A DNA stretch of 64,000 nt, taken from NCBI RefSeq assembly GCF_015245355.1, contig NZ_CP063311.1, positions 1,399,092 through 1,463,091 on the forward strand. Direction: 5' to 3'. The notes under the pieces were generated by a model, which worked only from the letters and a program-made list of their open reading frames with translations, did not search any database and was not told the origin of the DNA. Shown one piece after another: positions 17,826 to 27,324 of this stretch (its first letter is position 1; every line of letters starts with the position of its first letter). This stretch comes from Anabaenopsis elenkinii CCIBt3563 (GTDB lineage Bacteria > Cyanobacteriota > Cyanobacteriia > Cyanobacteriales > Nostocaceae). The translations under genes and the position numbers were made by a program.

Positions 17826-20510
17826 TTAATTAGTTGGGTGAGGTCCAATTACCTGTTGATTCTGTTTTTCCTTCTCTGTTAGCTCTTGGTTTAATTTTAA
17901 GAGTTGCTCTAAAATGTCATCTTCAGGTTTAAATTTATAGGCTTCCATCACTAGTTTATCTAGTTGTTCATGGAGTTTATATAGTTGGCTGCTGGGTTCG
18001 TTGTAGAATTTATTATATAATGTGGTAATTCCCCACTGTTTAGAATCCAGTTGAGTTCGATATTCGTGGAGTTCTACGGTTTTGGCTCGGATTTTTTCCA
18101 CTATCTCCCCTGTTGCTGTCTGGGGAAAGGGAAAGGTTTCAAAGCAGGTGGTATGTGTGTAGCGAGTATCTCCCTTTAAAGTTGAACTTTGGGCTTTTAC
18201 CCACTGGCGATGTATTTGAGATGTGAGAATACCTAATATGTAAAAGTCTTCTGATGCAATTACAATATTTAAGTCACCAGGTAGCCAGTTTAATGGTGCT
18301 GGAATAAATATAGCCCATTTGGAAATTCTAGGTACTGTGAAGTAATAAGATAAAGATGAAATGGCTTTTCTCATAGCTGGACGAGGGGAAAAAAAATTCC
18401 ACCAGTATTTTCTTGCTTTAGCATCTCTATTATTATCTCTTTCTGGCTTGACATTGATTTTAATATGCTCAAAAGGTAATTGATACTCACTCGCATCCTC
18501 AATACTCATATCATTAAAATCAATAATCCAACGCTCTGGTTTACCATGGGGATTTTGCGCCAGATTTGCACCCATGGAAAATAGTTTTAATACCTCTTGA
18601 TTTTTCCCATCCGCTTTTATCCATTCCTTTACTTGCTCTTCTGTCACCAAAAACCCTTTACCATTAGGTATCACTCCTTGAAAGCATTTATTCAAATTAG
18701 CTTTTAACCGCACAGCTTGAGAAACATCAATACTAGATTTCAAAGAAGAATTAATACTGCTAACTACCTCATCATCTAAATAGTATTTACCCGGTTGAAC
18801 TTTACACCAGTTAACAATACTTACATGAACTTTCGCCTCCCCTGACCATGGTTGGGTAGATACGGCTTCATGAATGTAACCCTGATTTTGAGTAATATAA
18901 TCTAAAGCTGCGACTCTACTTTTACCCTGACTGACGGAATTGGTCGCGACTAAACCCGCTCTCCCTTGTTCATCAAGGTGTTGGTGCGCTAACCTAAACC
19001 AATACGCGCAAAAGTCTACTGAGTCTTTAACTTCGGGGAATTGTTGAAAAACTTTATCTATATATTCATCCCCTAAAGCTATTCTCATATGTTTTCCCCC
19101 CAAGAATGGCGGATTCCCAATAATTGCATTCACTTTTGGCCATTGACTAAATAAGGCATCCCCACAGATAATATTCCTATCTAAAGAATCCAAAGGTAAT
19201 GCAGGCTCGGTTAACTGTAAGTTATCAATGGCAATTTTCCGCCCAATCATCAATGTTACCCGCGCTAACTCTACCGCAAATAAGTTAGTATCCATCCCAT
19301 AAAATTGCATGGGGGTAACTAAACCCATCTGCATTTGCTTAGAGGTTAATTTCTGCTTTTCCTGGATTTTCTCTAATAACAGGGTTTCAATTCTCTTTAA
19401 TTCCTGATAGGCTATATAGAGAAAGTTTCCAGAACCACAAGCAGGGTCAAGAACTCGATAGCTCTGTAGTTCTAACTGCAATACTTCTAATTGTTTGAGG
19501 GTGTTAGCTTCCTCTATTCTTTCTTCCCAATAACGGCTAATGGTAGGTCGGACAATTTTCATGATGTCCACTTCTGAGGTGTAGTGAATACCTTTAGCGT
19601 GGCGCTCTTGTTTATCTACTGTTCCTTCAAATAAGTTACCAAAAATAGCCGGTCTAACTTTACTCCAATTCTCTTTAGCAGAAACATCCAGAAATTTTAA
19701 TTCCTCTGGGGTTAGTTCCACTGATTCAATGTGGGAAAATAACCCACCATTAAAATACTCTACCCCTTGATAACGTCCCGCTGGGGTTTTTCCCGGTCGG
19801 TTCATTTGCTGGAATAATCCACCCAAAACGTCATAGGAACTTGCGCCATTAATACAGTCCTGAACGCAAGAAATAAACATATCCCGTGGTAACAGTTGTC
19901 TGTCTTCCGCAAACATAGCTAAGACGCATTGCAAAATAAACCTTTGTGCGGTTAGTTTCGTAACTCCCCGGTTTTCTAGTTCTAGGAGTAATTCCCCCAT
20001 GCGCCGGGCGGCTCTTTCTGTGACTTCTACCTGGTTGTTATTGAATACGGGAGTTTTATTCCCAAATTCCATAAAGGCGAAGGCTCCCGCCCTTTCTGGT
20101 AGCTGCTCTAGGGATATTTGATCTACGGGTGTATCTAGCTGAATGTCAAAGTCAAATATCCAAAATTCATCAAAGTTACATAATATGACGTATTTAGGGC
20201 GTTGGGGTACTAATCTTGTCCAGTAATCAAATGCTTGGGAATAATGTTTACTCAGGTCTTCGCCGCGTTTTTTCATCTCAATTAATACGCGGGGTTTCCA
20301 CACTAGGTCAGCAAACCCGGTTTTACCTTTTTTACTTCCTTTTTTGATGGGTTCTTCAAATTTCGCCCCCGCGTCTAAGGCTCCTTGGTGTCCAAATGCT
20401 CTAAAAAATCTGTCTAAGAATGTTTGCGCTTCTTGTTTTTCTTGTCCTTTGATGTGTTGGTGACAAAAGTTAACAAATTTATTTAGGCTTTCGGGGGTTG
20501 CTGCTGTCAT
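17826..20510 (-). CDS. MmeI-like type IIL restriction-modification enzyme (endonuclease and adenine methyltransferase in one chain)
   Basis: The 894-residue chain has the MmeI domain order. The N-terminal nuclease carries D68 in TGFADLV and E78/K80 in VLIEMKKRG, a D-x9-E-x-K arrangement like that of MmeI. A helical spacer follows. The methyltransferase has motif I in VLDPACGSGNFLYIAYQEL and motif IV in AIIGNPPFLGG (NPPF, adenine N6 type). A C-terminal target-recognition region and helical tail complete it. Such enzymes need no separate specificity subunit. All catalytic motifs look intact, so it may be active. The recognition site cannot be read from sequence. An XRE regulator gene lies upstream on the same strand and a 105-bp repeat lies downstream. 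Confidence 0.88.
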   Translation of the reverse strand: MTAATPESLNKFVNFCHQHIKGQEKQEAQTFLDRFFRAFGHQGALDAGAKFEEPIKKGSKKGKTGFADLVWKPRVLIEMKKRGEDLSKHYSQAFDYWTRLVPQRPKYVILCNFDEFWIFDFDIQLDTPVDQISLEQLPERAGAFAFMEFGNKTPVFNNNQVEVTERAARRMGELLLELENRGVTKLTAQRFILQCVLAMFAEDRQLLPRDMFISCVQDCINGASSYDVLGGLFQQMNRPGKTPAGRYQGVEYFNGGLFSHIESVELTPEELKFLDVSAKENWSKVRPAIFGNLFEGTVDKQERHAKGIHYTSEVDIMKIVRPTISRYWEERIEEANTLKQLEVLQLELQSYRVLDPACGSGNFLYIAYQELKRIETLLLEKIQEKQKLTSKQMQMGLVTPMQFYGMDTNLFAVELARVTLMIGRKIAIDNLQLTEPALPLDSLDRNIICGDALFSQWPKVNAIIGNPPFLGGKHMRIALGDEYIDKVFQQFPEVKDSVDFCAYWFRLAHQHLDEQGRAGLVATNSVSQGKSRVAALDYITQNQGYIHEAVSTQPWSGEAKVHVSIVNWCKVQPGKYYLDDEVVSSINSSLKSSIDVSQAVRLKANLNKCFQGVIPNGKGFLVTEEQVKEWIKADGKNQEVLKLFSMGANLAQNPHGKPERWIIDFNDMSIEDASEYQLPFEHIKINVKPERDNNRDAKARKYWWNFFSPRPAMRKAISSLSYYFTVPRISKWAIFIPAPLNWLPGDLNIVIASEDFYILGILTSQIHRQWVKAQSSTLKGDTRYTHTTCFETFPFPQTATGEIVEKIRAKTVELHEYRTQLDSKQWGITTLYNKFYNEPSSQLYKLHEQLDKLVMEAYKFKPEDDILEQLLKLNQELTEKEKQNQQVIGPHPTN

Positions 20511-20585
20511 TTTTGGTGGATATACCCTAGGTGGTGTGATTAATTACTATGTTATAGATTAATCCACCGTGGGGCGAGTTTAGCT

Positions 20586-20641
20586 CCCGGACTTCTCACA
20601 TAATTAGAGATACTCTGGGATCATTTACCTAGAAGTCCGGG
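20586..20641. repeat. Inverted repeat between the XRE gene and the MmeI-like gene
   Basis: CCCGGACTTCT (20586-20596) and AGAAGTCCGGG (20631-20641) are perfect 11-bp arms around 34 bp. It could be a small mobile-element relic or a transcript structure upstream of the restriction-modification gene. Confidence 0.75.
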
Positions 20642-20669
20642 ATCTGTGGGGAAACAACAAAATCTAGTC

Positions 20670-20691
20670 CCCTCCCCTTGTAAGGGGAGGG
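20670..20691. repeat. Strong C/G-rich palindrome
   Basis: CCCTCCCCTT and AAGGGGAGGG form a perfect 10-bp stem around GT, followed by GTTAGGGTGGGGTT. Palindromes of this composition recur in filamentous cyanobacterial genomes. Confidence 0.75.
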
Positions 20692-20749
20692 TTAGGGTGG
20701 GGTTAAATAATATTTTATACATTAATCATAAGTTTTCCAACATCCTCTT

Positions 20750-20780
20750 AAACCCAAAGGTTCTGAAGGTGTTTGGGTTT
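20750..20780 (-). terminator. Hairpin at the end of the XRE gene
   Basis: AAACCCA (20750-20756) and TGGGTTT (20774-20780) form a 7-bp stem that starts at the stop codon of the minus-strand XRE gene. It may terminate that transcript before the MmeI-like gene. Confidence 0.4.
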
Positions 20781-21130
20781 TAGGAATTATCCCCAGCTTC
20801 TGCTGCTGCTGCTAGTCTTTCCATGGCGGTTCTACCAATAATAGCTACTTCATTTAATGGCATGGTTTTAATCTGCTTTACCATCTGGTTTACATCTGTT
20901 GATTGTGGCATGGGCTTGACACCAATATAATGGAGCAGTTCTTCCATGGTGTAGCCGGCTTTGTTGGCGATGTTGGCTAAGTTCTCTGTGTCTGGGATTG
21001 ATTCTCCCTTTTCCCACAGTTGCACTGCAGTAGCAGAAACACCCAGGAGTTTACCGAAACCCCTTTGACTCATGGGGCCACGAGCCATTTTTACTACTTC
21101 TATGAGTTTTTGTCTAGCTGCTAAGTCCAC
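20780..21130 (-). CDS. XRE-family helix-turn-helix protein
   Basis: This 116-residue protein has a Cro/C1-type HTH at about residues 18-65 (GFGKLLGVSATAVQLWEKGE, then IPDTENLANIANKAGYT). The C-terminal part is short, helical and Ala-rich. It probably binds DNA as a regulator. Because it is upstream of the MmeI-like gene on the same strand and divergent from an unknown gene, it could control either, as a restriction-modification controller or a local repressor; this is inference. The divergent promoter region is about 160 bp. Confidence 0.75.
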   Translation of the reverse strand: MDLAARQKLIEVVKMARGPMSQRGFGKLLGVSATAVQLWEKGESIPDTENLANIANKAGYTMEELLHYIGVKPMPQSTDVNQMVKQIKTMPLNEVAIIGRTAMERLAAAAEAGDNS

Positions 21131-21292
21131 TACTATAATATTTCTCTGACTACATTTACCAGTTTACATATTTTATCGATTTAGGTATTTACAATTTCAG
21201 TCAGCAATGATAATCTTAATTTAGAATTGTTATTTTTAAGTTTAGCTGTAAGATAAATATATAACCTTATTAAATCCAGTAGAAGGGTGCAT

Positions 21293-21739
21293 ATGTTCCG
21301 TAATCTACGCCGAGTTAAAAAGTATCGCCGCCCAGGTAGTAACCTGATTGCTGCGAAGAATATCAAGCCCCATGAATGGAAGATTTCACACGCAGAAGTT
21401 AAGGAAGCGCTCAAACATAAGGGCTGTGAGGTGAAGAAAGTCAGGAAAATCCGTTATCTCAAGCATCAGGTGTGTATTTCTTTCTGGGATGTTAAGGGTA
21501 ACGTGTGCAGTAGCTTTTTCAGCTATCGGATTTTTACCCGTTGGGAAACCACGGTGCTGAAGTTAATTAACTGCTGTGATGACATCCGAGAATGGCGGCG
21601 GTTAAATCGGATTATGCGTTACGAATTTGCCTATTACGAGTATCTGGAGGAAATGGAAAAGGTACTCCAAACTGCCTTAGAAAACCGCTTGTATGCGTTA
21701 AAAGCTACATCAGAAGTAGCGGTTTTCTATGAGAGTTAA
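21293..21739 (+). CDS. Unknown protein divergent from the XRE regulator
   Basis: ATG 21293 is chosen because AAGG precedes it by 6 nt; a GTG two codons upstream is possible. The 148-residue product starts with a strongly basic stretch (MFRNLRRVKKYRRPGSN). It has a middle part rich in Lys, Cys and aromatic residues (VRKIRYLKHQVCISFWDVKG) and a helical, acidic C-terminal third. No known domain is recognised. Basic residues suggest nucleic-acid contact, which is only a guess. Confidence 0.55.
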   Translation: MFRNLRRVKKYRRPGSNLIAAKNIKPHEWKISHAEVKEALKHKGCEVKKVRKIRYLKHQVCISFWDVKGNVCSSFFSYRIFTRWETTVLKLINCCDDIREWRRLNRIMRYEFAYYEYLEEMEKVLQTALENRLYALKATSEVAVFYES

Positions 21740-21791
21740 CGGCTATAGGTTTAGTTAGTTGCTCTGCTGAATAAATGTAAAACCTATATAA

Positions 21792-21853
21792 AGCCTTTTT
21801 CAGGCTAATGAAGTACACACCAATTCCGGTGTTCCGGTGTTCCGGTGTTCCCT
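21792..21853. repeat. Dispersed 36-bp repeat, copy 2, with tandem GGTGTTCC units
   Basis: Positions 21792-21827 repeat the sequence at 3659-3694 with one difference. They are followed by tandem GGTGTTCC octamers (three copies) and TTCCC. It lies between the unknown gene and the convergent prfA. Confidence 0.85.
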
Positions 21854-21884
21854 ACCCCCACGAAAAGACTTTCTGTTGCAAACC

Positions 21885-22982
21885 CTAGTTAGAGATAGCA
21901 TTAGCTAACTCTGCCAGGCGTTCTTGCTGGTCTTGAGAGATACAAGATTGAATGAGGATCTCTAACTCACCTTCCAGGACGGGATTAAGTGAGTAGTTCT
22001 GTCCTAAGCGGTGGTCGGTAACACGGTTATCTTTATAGTTGTAAGTACGAATTTTCTCGGAGCGTGAGCCTGTACCAACTTGCGATCGCCGCATGGAAGT
22101 TACAGCTTCTTGCTGCTCGCGTAACTTGATTTCATACAGTTTAGCCCGGAGGATTTGCATCGCCCGTTCTTTGTTTTGCAACTGACTGCGTTCTTCTGTG
22201 CAGAAAATGCGGATACCAGTGGGTTTGTGGTACAGGTCGGCTGCGGTTTCTACCTTGTTAACGTTTTGTCCCCCAGCACCACCAGAACGAGCGGTAGTCA
22301 GTTCGATATCCTTGGGATCAATGTGAATTTCCACATCATCCACTTCAGGCATAATAGCGACGGTGGCGGTGGAGGTGTGAACCCGTCCTCCAGCTTCTGT
22401 AGCTGGTACACGCTGTACACGGTGGACTCCCGCTTCAAATTTCAGCTGACTGTAAACGTTATCGCCCTGAATTTCCAGGATCACTTCTTTGAAGCCCCCC
22501 ATTTCTCCGAGGGACTCGCTGACGAGTTTGACTTTCCAGCCTTGGAGGTCAGCATAGCGGGAGTACATGCGCAGTAAATCCCCCGCCCAGATACTAGCTT
22601 CATCGCCACCGGTACCGGCGCGAATTTCCAACATAATATTTTTATCATCGTTGGGGTCGCGGGGTAATAGTAAAACCTTGAGGCGAGTTTCTAGTTGTTC
22701 GAGTTTTGCTTCTAATTCCTTAACTTCCAGGGATGCTATTTCTTGCAACTCTGGGTCACCGTTGGACTCTTTGAGTACCTGACGCGCCCCTTCTAAGTCT
22801 GTGGTAGCAGTTTTCCAAGTTTCGTAGGTATTAACTGTTTCTTCTAGGGAAGAACGAGACTTGGCAATTTTTTGATACTCATCAGGGTTTTTGGCGGTAT
22901 CGGGGTCACCCAGACGACGGGTTAATTCATGAAAAGTTTGTTCAACAGATTTGAGTTTTTCTAACAGGTATGTTTCAGCCAT
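21885..22982 (-). CDS. prfA: Peptide chain release factor 1
   Basis: RF1 recognises UAA and UAG and triggers release of the finished peptide. The 365-residue protein carries the PAT tripeptide (residues 193-195, RVPATEAGG), which reads the stop codon, and the GGQ motif (residues 237-239, [11 protein letters not shown]), which promotes hydrolysis. The N-terminal helical domain is complete. It is the last gene of the minus-strand translation cluster, about 95 bp after rpmE. Confidence 0.97.
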   Translation of the reverse strand: MAETYLLEKLKSVEQTFHELTRRLGDPDTAKNPDEYQKIAKSRSSLEETVNTYETWKTATTDLEGARQVLKESNGDPELQEIASLEVKELEAKLEQLETRLKVLLLPRDPNDDKNIMLEIRAGTGGDEASIWAGDLLRMYSRYADLQGWKVKLVSESLGEMGGFKEVILEIQGDNVYSQLKFEAGVHRVQRVPATEAGGRVHTSTATVAIMPEVDDVEIHIDPKDIELTTARSGGAGGQNVNKVETAADLYHKPTGIRIFCTEERSQLQNKERAMQILRAKLYEIKLREQQEAVTSMRRSQVGTGSRSEKIRTYNYKDNRVTDHRLGQNYSLNPVLEGELEILIQSCISQDQQERLAELANAISN

Positions 22983-23076
22983 GACGAATGCGATCGCTCC
23001 TTACAGATAACTGGGGCAAAAAATGACAAGCGACCCAGCAGTTGCAGGGTCGTCGTTAACAGCCACAGCCAACTCG

Positions 23077-23319
23077 CTACTTTTGTGAGGAAGCCTTGTC
23101 AGTGGATGTACTGCTGCTCATGCCGTATTTACGCAGGAAGCGCTCAACTCGACCCTCGGTATCAATCAACTTCTGAGTACCGGTGTAAAAGGGGTGATTT
23201 CCCGACCATACATCTACGTGTAGTTCTGGCTTAGTAGAGCCGACGGTCATCACTACTTGACCGTTACAGTAAACTTTAGCATCTGGATACCATTGGGGAT
23301 GAATATCAGGTTTAGCCAT
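23077..23319 (-). CDS. rpmE: 50S ribosomal protein L31
   Basis: The 80-residue protein has the L31 core (MAKPDIHPQWYPDAKVYCNG, then SGNHPFYTGTQKLIDTEGRV). It has only one cysteine, so it is of the zinc-independent (C-minus) type. A Ser/Thr-rich tail ends the protein. It lies between rpsI and prfA. Confidence 0.94.
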   Translation of the reverse strand: MAKPDIHPQWYPDAKVYCNGQVVMTVGSTKPELHVDVWSGNHPFYTGTQKLIDTEGRVERFLRKYGMSSSTSTDKASSQK

Positions 23320-23427
23320 GTTTTTTGTCGTGAACCTATATCAATTATAACTTTTAGTTGAGAATTGAGCCTGGGGAATTGGGGCAGATTGTTGACTATT
23401 CCCAATCACCAATCCCCAATCAGGTGT

Positions 23428-23844
23428 TTAACGTTTGGAGTACTGAGGTGCTTTCCGGGCTTTGTGCAAACCATATTTTTTCCGTTCTTTGGCCCGGGGG
23501 TCGCGGGTTAAGTAACCCTCGATTTTCAAAGGTGGGCGGTTATCGGGGTCGAGTTGACACAGAGCGCGAGCTACTCCTAAACGAATAGAATCAGCTTGTC
23601 CTGTCAGACCGCCGCCTTCAGCTTTGACTAAAATGTCATATTCGTTTTCTAGTCCCAGGGTTTCTAGAGGATTTCTAATTACTCCCAGGTAATTGGCGTT
23701 GAATTGAAAGTACAATTCTCCATCCTTACCGTTGACAATTAATTTACCTTCACCGGGAACCAATCTCACCCGTGCGACTGCGGACTTACGACGACCGGTA
23801 CCCCAGTAGACGGCGCGACCGCTATTACTTTGTGCTATTACCAT
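23428..23844 (-). CDS. rpsI: 30S ribosomal protein S9
   Basis: The protein has 138 residues, with the S9 N-terminal block [33 protein letters not shown], and the basic C-terminal tail ending in SKR that reaches the P-site tRNA. Its ATG overlaps the rplM stop as TAATG, so the two are translationally coupled, as is usual for L13-S9. Confidence 0.97.
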   Translation of the reverse strand: MVIAQSNSGRAVYWGTGRRKSAVARVRLVPGEGKLIVNGKDGELYFQFNANYLGVIRNPLETLGLENEYDILVKAEGGGLTGQADSIRLGVARALCQLDPDNRPPLKIEGYLTRDPRAKERKKYGLHKARKAPQYSKR

Positions 23845-24299
23845 TAATTTTCTCCAGGAATTGTCTTAATTGTAATTTCTTTAGGTTTTTGGGCGGTGTG
23901 GGGATGGGTTGGACCGGCGTAAACCTTGAGTTTGGTGAACAACTGCTTACCCAGGCTATTTTTAGGTAGCATACCTTTAACTGCGTGTTCTAAAATCCGT
24001 TCTGGTAAGCGCTGTTGCAGTTTGGCAAAGGTTTCTGTCTTCATCCCTCCGGGGCGGCCGGAATGGCGACGGTAAAGTTTTTGGCTGCGTTTTTTCCCTG
24101 TGACTGCTACTTTTTCCGCATTGACGACAATGACAAAGTCACCGGTGTCCATGTGGGGGGTAAATTCCGGTTTGTTTTTGCCTCTGAGAATCATGGCGAT
24201 TTCGCTGGCCAGGCGGCCGAGGCGTTTATCGGTGGCGTCTACTAGGTACCACTCATGCTCAAGGGATGCTTGAGAAGGAAGGTATGTTTTTGTGGTCAT
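23844..24299 (-). CDS. rplM: 50S ribosomal protein L13
   Basis: The protein has 151 residues. Signature blocks are [32 protein letters not shown] and [12 protein letters not shown], with the motif [17 protein letters not shown] towards the end. It begins 12 bp downstream of truA and overlaps rpsI. Confidence 0.97.
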   Translation of the reverse strand: MTTKTYLPSQASLEHEWYLVDATDKRLGRLASEIAMILRGKNKPEFTPHMDTGDFVIVVNAEKVAVTGKKRSQKLYRRHSGRPGGMKTETFAKLQQRLPERILEHAVKGMLPKNSLGKQLFTKLKVYAGPTHPHTAQKPKEITIKTIPGEN

Positions 24300-24311
24300 G
24301 ATCGTTTGGTT

Positions 24312-25202
24312 TTAGGAGAGTGGATGAGAATTAAGATCAAGGTGATCTGCTAGGGGATATTCTAGGGGAATATTTGTAGGAAAGACCAACTTGGGCTGGG
24401 TTTCATACCAAATTTCTGGGGGAAAGGGGAAGTCTGGGTAACCGACTCTTAATAAACACAAACCCTGGGGAGGGGCGGCGTGTTTGACTTGTTCGCGCTG
24501 TTGTGTTTTCCACAGTTCGGTAAAGCTAGCCAGTGTCAGCTTGCCGGAACCTACTTGTGCTAGCATCCCTACTAACAGTCGTACCATGCCATACAAAAAT
24601 CCATTGGCCTGAATTTCAATATGAATAAATGGCCCACTGCGATGACATTCTGCTGCTTGCACTTCTACCCAGGAATGCTGGCGCTTGGAACCGGCTCGGT
24701 GAAAAGCCGCTAAATGATGTTTCCCTATCAGCGGTGCAAGAGCAGCTTGGATTAAGCATTCATCCAGGGGTGCATAATAATAATGCCAACTGAAGGGTCT
24801 AACGAACAAGTTGGGGCGAGCTTCAGTATATATCGTATAGCGATACCGCCGATATGCGGCACTAAAGCGGGCGTGCCAATGATGATCTACACTCGCTGCA
24901 GCCCTAATCAGTATATCTTGGGGCAGGTAGCTGTTGAGGACTGATGCCCACTTGTGGGGTGGGATGAATCCTGTGGCTTCAAAATGGGCTACTTGGGCCG
25001 CTGCATGAACTCCCGCATCGGTTCGCCCTGCACCATGGAGGGTGACATGAAACCCCTGCACCTGCGCGATCGCTGTTTCGATTTCTGCTTGAACTGTACG
25101 GTGTTGCTTTTGTCTTTGCCACCCATGAAAATGAGTGCCTAAGTATTGAATTACTAAGGCGACTCGATGGGTAGGCTCAGTAACCGGTTGGCTTTCTAAC
25201 AT
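24312..25202 (-). CDS. truA: tRNA pseudouridine synthase A
   Basis: TruA makes pseudouridine at positions 38-40 of the tRNA anticodon arm. The protein has 296 residues. The catalytic aspartate lies in GAGRTDAGVHA, with FHGWQRQ near the start and FLYGMVRLLVGMLAQVGSGK later. A roughly 20-residue C-terminal extension with little conservation is present. Placement between rplQ and rplM is the normal cyanobacterial order. Confidence 0.96.
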   Translation of the reverse strand: MLESQPVTEPTHRVALVIQYLGTHFHGWQRQKQHRTVQAEIETAIAQVQGFHVTLHGAGRTDAGVHAAAQVAHFEATGFIPPHKWASVLNSYLPQDILIRAAASVDHHWHARFSAAYRRYRYTIYTEARPNLFVRPFSWHYYYAPLDECLIQAALAPLIGKHHLAAFHRAGSKRQHSWVEVQAAECHRSGPFIHIEIQANGFLYGMVRLLVGMLAQVGSGKLTLASFTELWKTQQREQVKHAAPPQGLCLLRVGYPDFPFPPEIWYETQPKLVFPTNIPLEYPLADHLDLNSHPLS

Positions 25203-25254
25203 ACAGGTTTTGTCTGTTGGTCTGGTGTGTTCCCCATGACCAATGACTGATGAA

Positions 25255-25605
25255 CTACACTAGCTCGATGATGGCCATTTGGGCGTGATCTCCCCGGCGG
25301 TTCACGGTATGCAGGATGCGGGTATAACCTCCGTTGCGATTACCGTACCGAGTTGGGGCTTGTTCAAATAGAGCATGAACTAGTTGCTTGTCGTAGATAT
25401 AGCCCAGGGCTTCCCGACGTGCTGCTAAGGAGCCGTCTTTGGCTAGGGTAATCATTTTATCTACTTCGCTACGGAGAACTTTCGCCCGGATTAATGTGGT
25501 GGTGATCCGACCATGACGGATCAGCTCTGTGCATAGCGATCGCAACAGGGCGCGGCGCTGGTCAGCTGGTTTACTGAGTTTTTTGACTCGACAACGATGA
25601 CGCAT
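25255..25605 (-). CDS. rplQ: 50S ribosomal protein L17
   Basis: The ATG at 25605 ([20 protein letters not shown]) gives the standard 116-residue protein; a TTG two codons upstream is less likely. The C-terminus [19 protein letters not shown] is typical. It follows rpoA closely, as in the alpha operon. Confidence 0.97.
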   Translation of the reverse strand: MRHRCRVKKLSKPADQRRALLRSLCTELIRHGRITTTLIRAKVLRSEVDKMITLAKDGSLAARREALGYIYDKQLVHALFEQAPTRYGNRNGGYTRILHTVNRRGDHAQMAIIELV

Positions 25606-25626
25606 AATCAATGAGTAAATTTGGGT

Positions 25627-26574
25627 TTAACTGTGTTTAGAGCCTCTTTCTGGGGAGAGGGTAATGCCTAAACGGCGCTGTAAAGCTTCCACTACCTCTT
25701 CTGCTGATTTTTGACCAAAGTTTTTAATTTCCAACAGGTCTTCTTGGGTAAAATCTAACAGGTCGGCCACGGAGTTAACTTGTGCCCGTTTGAGACAGTT
25801 ATAAGCCCGGACAGAAAGTTGCAATTCTTCAATGGGAATTTGGGCTGTGGGGTCTTCTGGGACTTCAGCCCCTGTGTCTGTTGGCTCCAGTGAGATATCT
25901 TTCAAAGGATTGAATAGATCTACTAGAATACCTGCTGCTGAGGATAGTGCTTCTTGGGGGGATATACTACCATTTGTCCACACTTCTAACAGCAGGCGGT
26001 CTTTAGTAATTGAGCTATCCCCACGGGCTTCTTCTACACTATAGTTAACTTTCCGCACCGGCATAAATACCGAGTCAATTTGCAGAAAGTCCAAGGAAGT
26101 TGCTTCTTCCCGTCCGCGCTCTACTGTCCGATACCCTTTTCCTTTCTCAATCCGGAATTCCATTTCCAGCTTGCCACCCTCAGCTATGGTAGCGACGTAC
26201 TGGGTGGGGTCTATAATTTCTACTTCACTGGGCAAATCAAAATGTGACACAGTGACTGTTGTCGGACCATTGACCAGTAATCTCCCAATCTGGGGTTGAG
26301 ATGAGTAGCTTCTGAGGATTACTTCCTTCATTCTCATGAGGATTTCCAGCACGTCTTCCCGGACACCGGGGACTGTGGCAAACTCGTGGGTTACACCGGC
26401 AATTCTCACTGCTGTCACTGCTGTCCCCTCTAGATTGGACAGTAAAACCCGCCGCAGCGCGTTGCCAACTGTTGTTCCTTGACCGCGCTCTAGAGGCTCG
26501 ATCACAAATTTACTATAATGGCTCCGACTTTCCTCTGTATTAGACTCTACACATTCAATTTGAAACTGCGCCAC
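25627..26574 (-). CDS. rpoA: RNA polymerase alpha subunit
   Basis: The 315-residue protein has an N-terminal assembly domain (ERGQGTTVGNALRRVLLSNL) that dimerises and binds beta/beta-prime. A linker follows, then the C-terminal domain (NSVADLLDFTQEDLLEIKNF, then GQKSAEEVVEALQRRLG) that contacts DNA and activators. It is preceded by a 300-bp leader rather than the tight spacing seen elsewhere in the cluster. Confidence 0.98.
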   Translation of the reverse strand: MAQFQIECVESNTEESRSHYSKFVIEPLERGQGTTVGNALRRVLLSNLEGTAVTAVRIAGVTHEFATVPGVREDVLEILMRMKEVILRSYSSQPQIGRLLVNGPTTVTVSHFDLPSEVEIIDPTQYVATIAEGGKLEMEFRIEKGKGYRTVERGREEATSLDFLQIDSVFMPVRKVNYSVEEARGDSSITKDRLLLEVWTNGSISPQEALSSAAGILVDLFNPLKDISLEPTDTGAEVPEDPTAQIPIEELQLSVRAYNCLKRAQVNSVADLLDFTQEDLLEIKNFGQKSAEEVVEALQRRLGITLSPERGSKHS

Positions 26575-26874
26575 GGATTAGCCTCCCTTCTTTAAGGTGC
26601 TGCTAGCAGGCAAATCAATTGCCTCGGTGAATTTACTTTTGCTTCCCTAGCTTTCGACAAGCCAGGTAGATGTATCTGCCATTGAAAACTGGCAGTATAA
26701 GATTATCGCCGTCTCTACGGGGAGATTTTGATTTATTTTTGGTGGTCTCAACTTTAGCAGCCCTCCCTTCAGGAAGAGCTGACTTGCTTCGTACTCCCTT
26801 CCTCCCTTACACCGGAGCGGTTGGGTCTGGGGTTTGAGAAACAGTTTGGACAGTAAATGTCCCACAGGCTGCAT
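26575..26874 (-). other. 300-bp leader between rpsK and rpoA
   Basis: No convincing gene is present; a 75-codon open frame here has atypical composition and no recognisable domain. A small hairpin (CTGCCA/TGGCAG, 26676-26695) lies mid-region, with TATACT just before it on the minus strand. This may mark an internal promoter for rpoA-rplQ-truA and beyond. Confidence 0.5.
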
Positions 26875-27270
26875 TTAAACGCGGCGGCGCTTGGGCGGGC
26901 GGCAACCATTGTGAGGAATGGGGGTGATGTCGCGAATCAGGGTAATTTCTAGTCCTGCTCCTTGGATGGCACGAATAGCGGTTTCTCTGCCGGCTCCCGG
27001 TCCACTAACCATGACTTCAATTTGGCGCATGCCTTGATCTATAGCCCGGCGGGCGGCACTTTCCGCTGCGGTTTGTGCGGCGAAGGGAGTTCCCTTTTTG
27101 GCTCCCTTAAAACCGCTAGAGCCGGCACTAGCCCAGGAAATCACGTCGCCATTTTGATCTGTAATGGTGACAATGCTATTGTTGAAAGTAGACTGGATGT
27201 AAGCCTTGCCGGTGGGTACGTTGCGCTTTTGCTTTTTGCTGCCACCTTTTTTAGTTGGTTGTCTTGCCAT
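26875..27270 (-). CDS. rpsK: 30S ribosomal protein S11
   Basis: The 131-residue protein contains [40 protein letters not shown] and the C-terminal [15 protein letters not shown] signature. It follows rpsM by about 54 bp in the alpha-operon order rpmJ-rpsM-rpsK-rpoA-rplQ. Confidence 0.98.
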   Translation of the reverse strand: MARQPTKKGGSKKQKRNVPTGKAYIQSTFNNSIVTITDQNGDVISWASAGSSGFKGAKKGTPFAAQTAAESAARRAIDQGMRQIEVMVSGPGAGRETAIRAIQGAGLEITLIRDITPIPHNGCRPPKRRRV

Positions 27271-27324
27271 ATTTGTGCTGTGAATCCTAGGTAAAATTTG
27301 CTTTTAACAGTCAGGGGTAAGAGT

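Noticed and set aside
17826-21130. A BREX or DISARM defence cluster
   Set aside because: The MmeI-like gene stands alone with an XRE regulator; no helicase, ATPase or phosphatase partners are present.
22155-22577. Plus-strand frame antisense to prfA
   Set aside because: A shadow of the strongly conserved prfA coding strand; no domain and no start signal.
26647-26874. Minus-strand 75-codon frame in the rpoA leader
   Set aside because: No recognisable domain; it overlaps a hairpin and possible promoter, and is better explained as leader.
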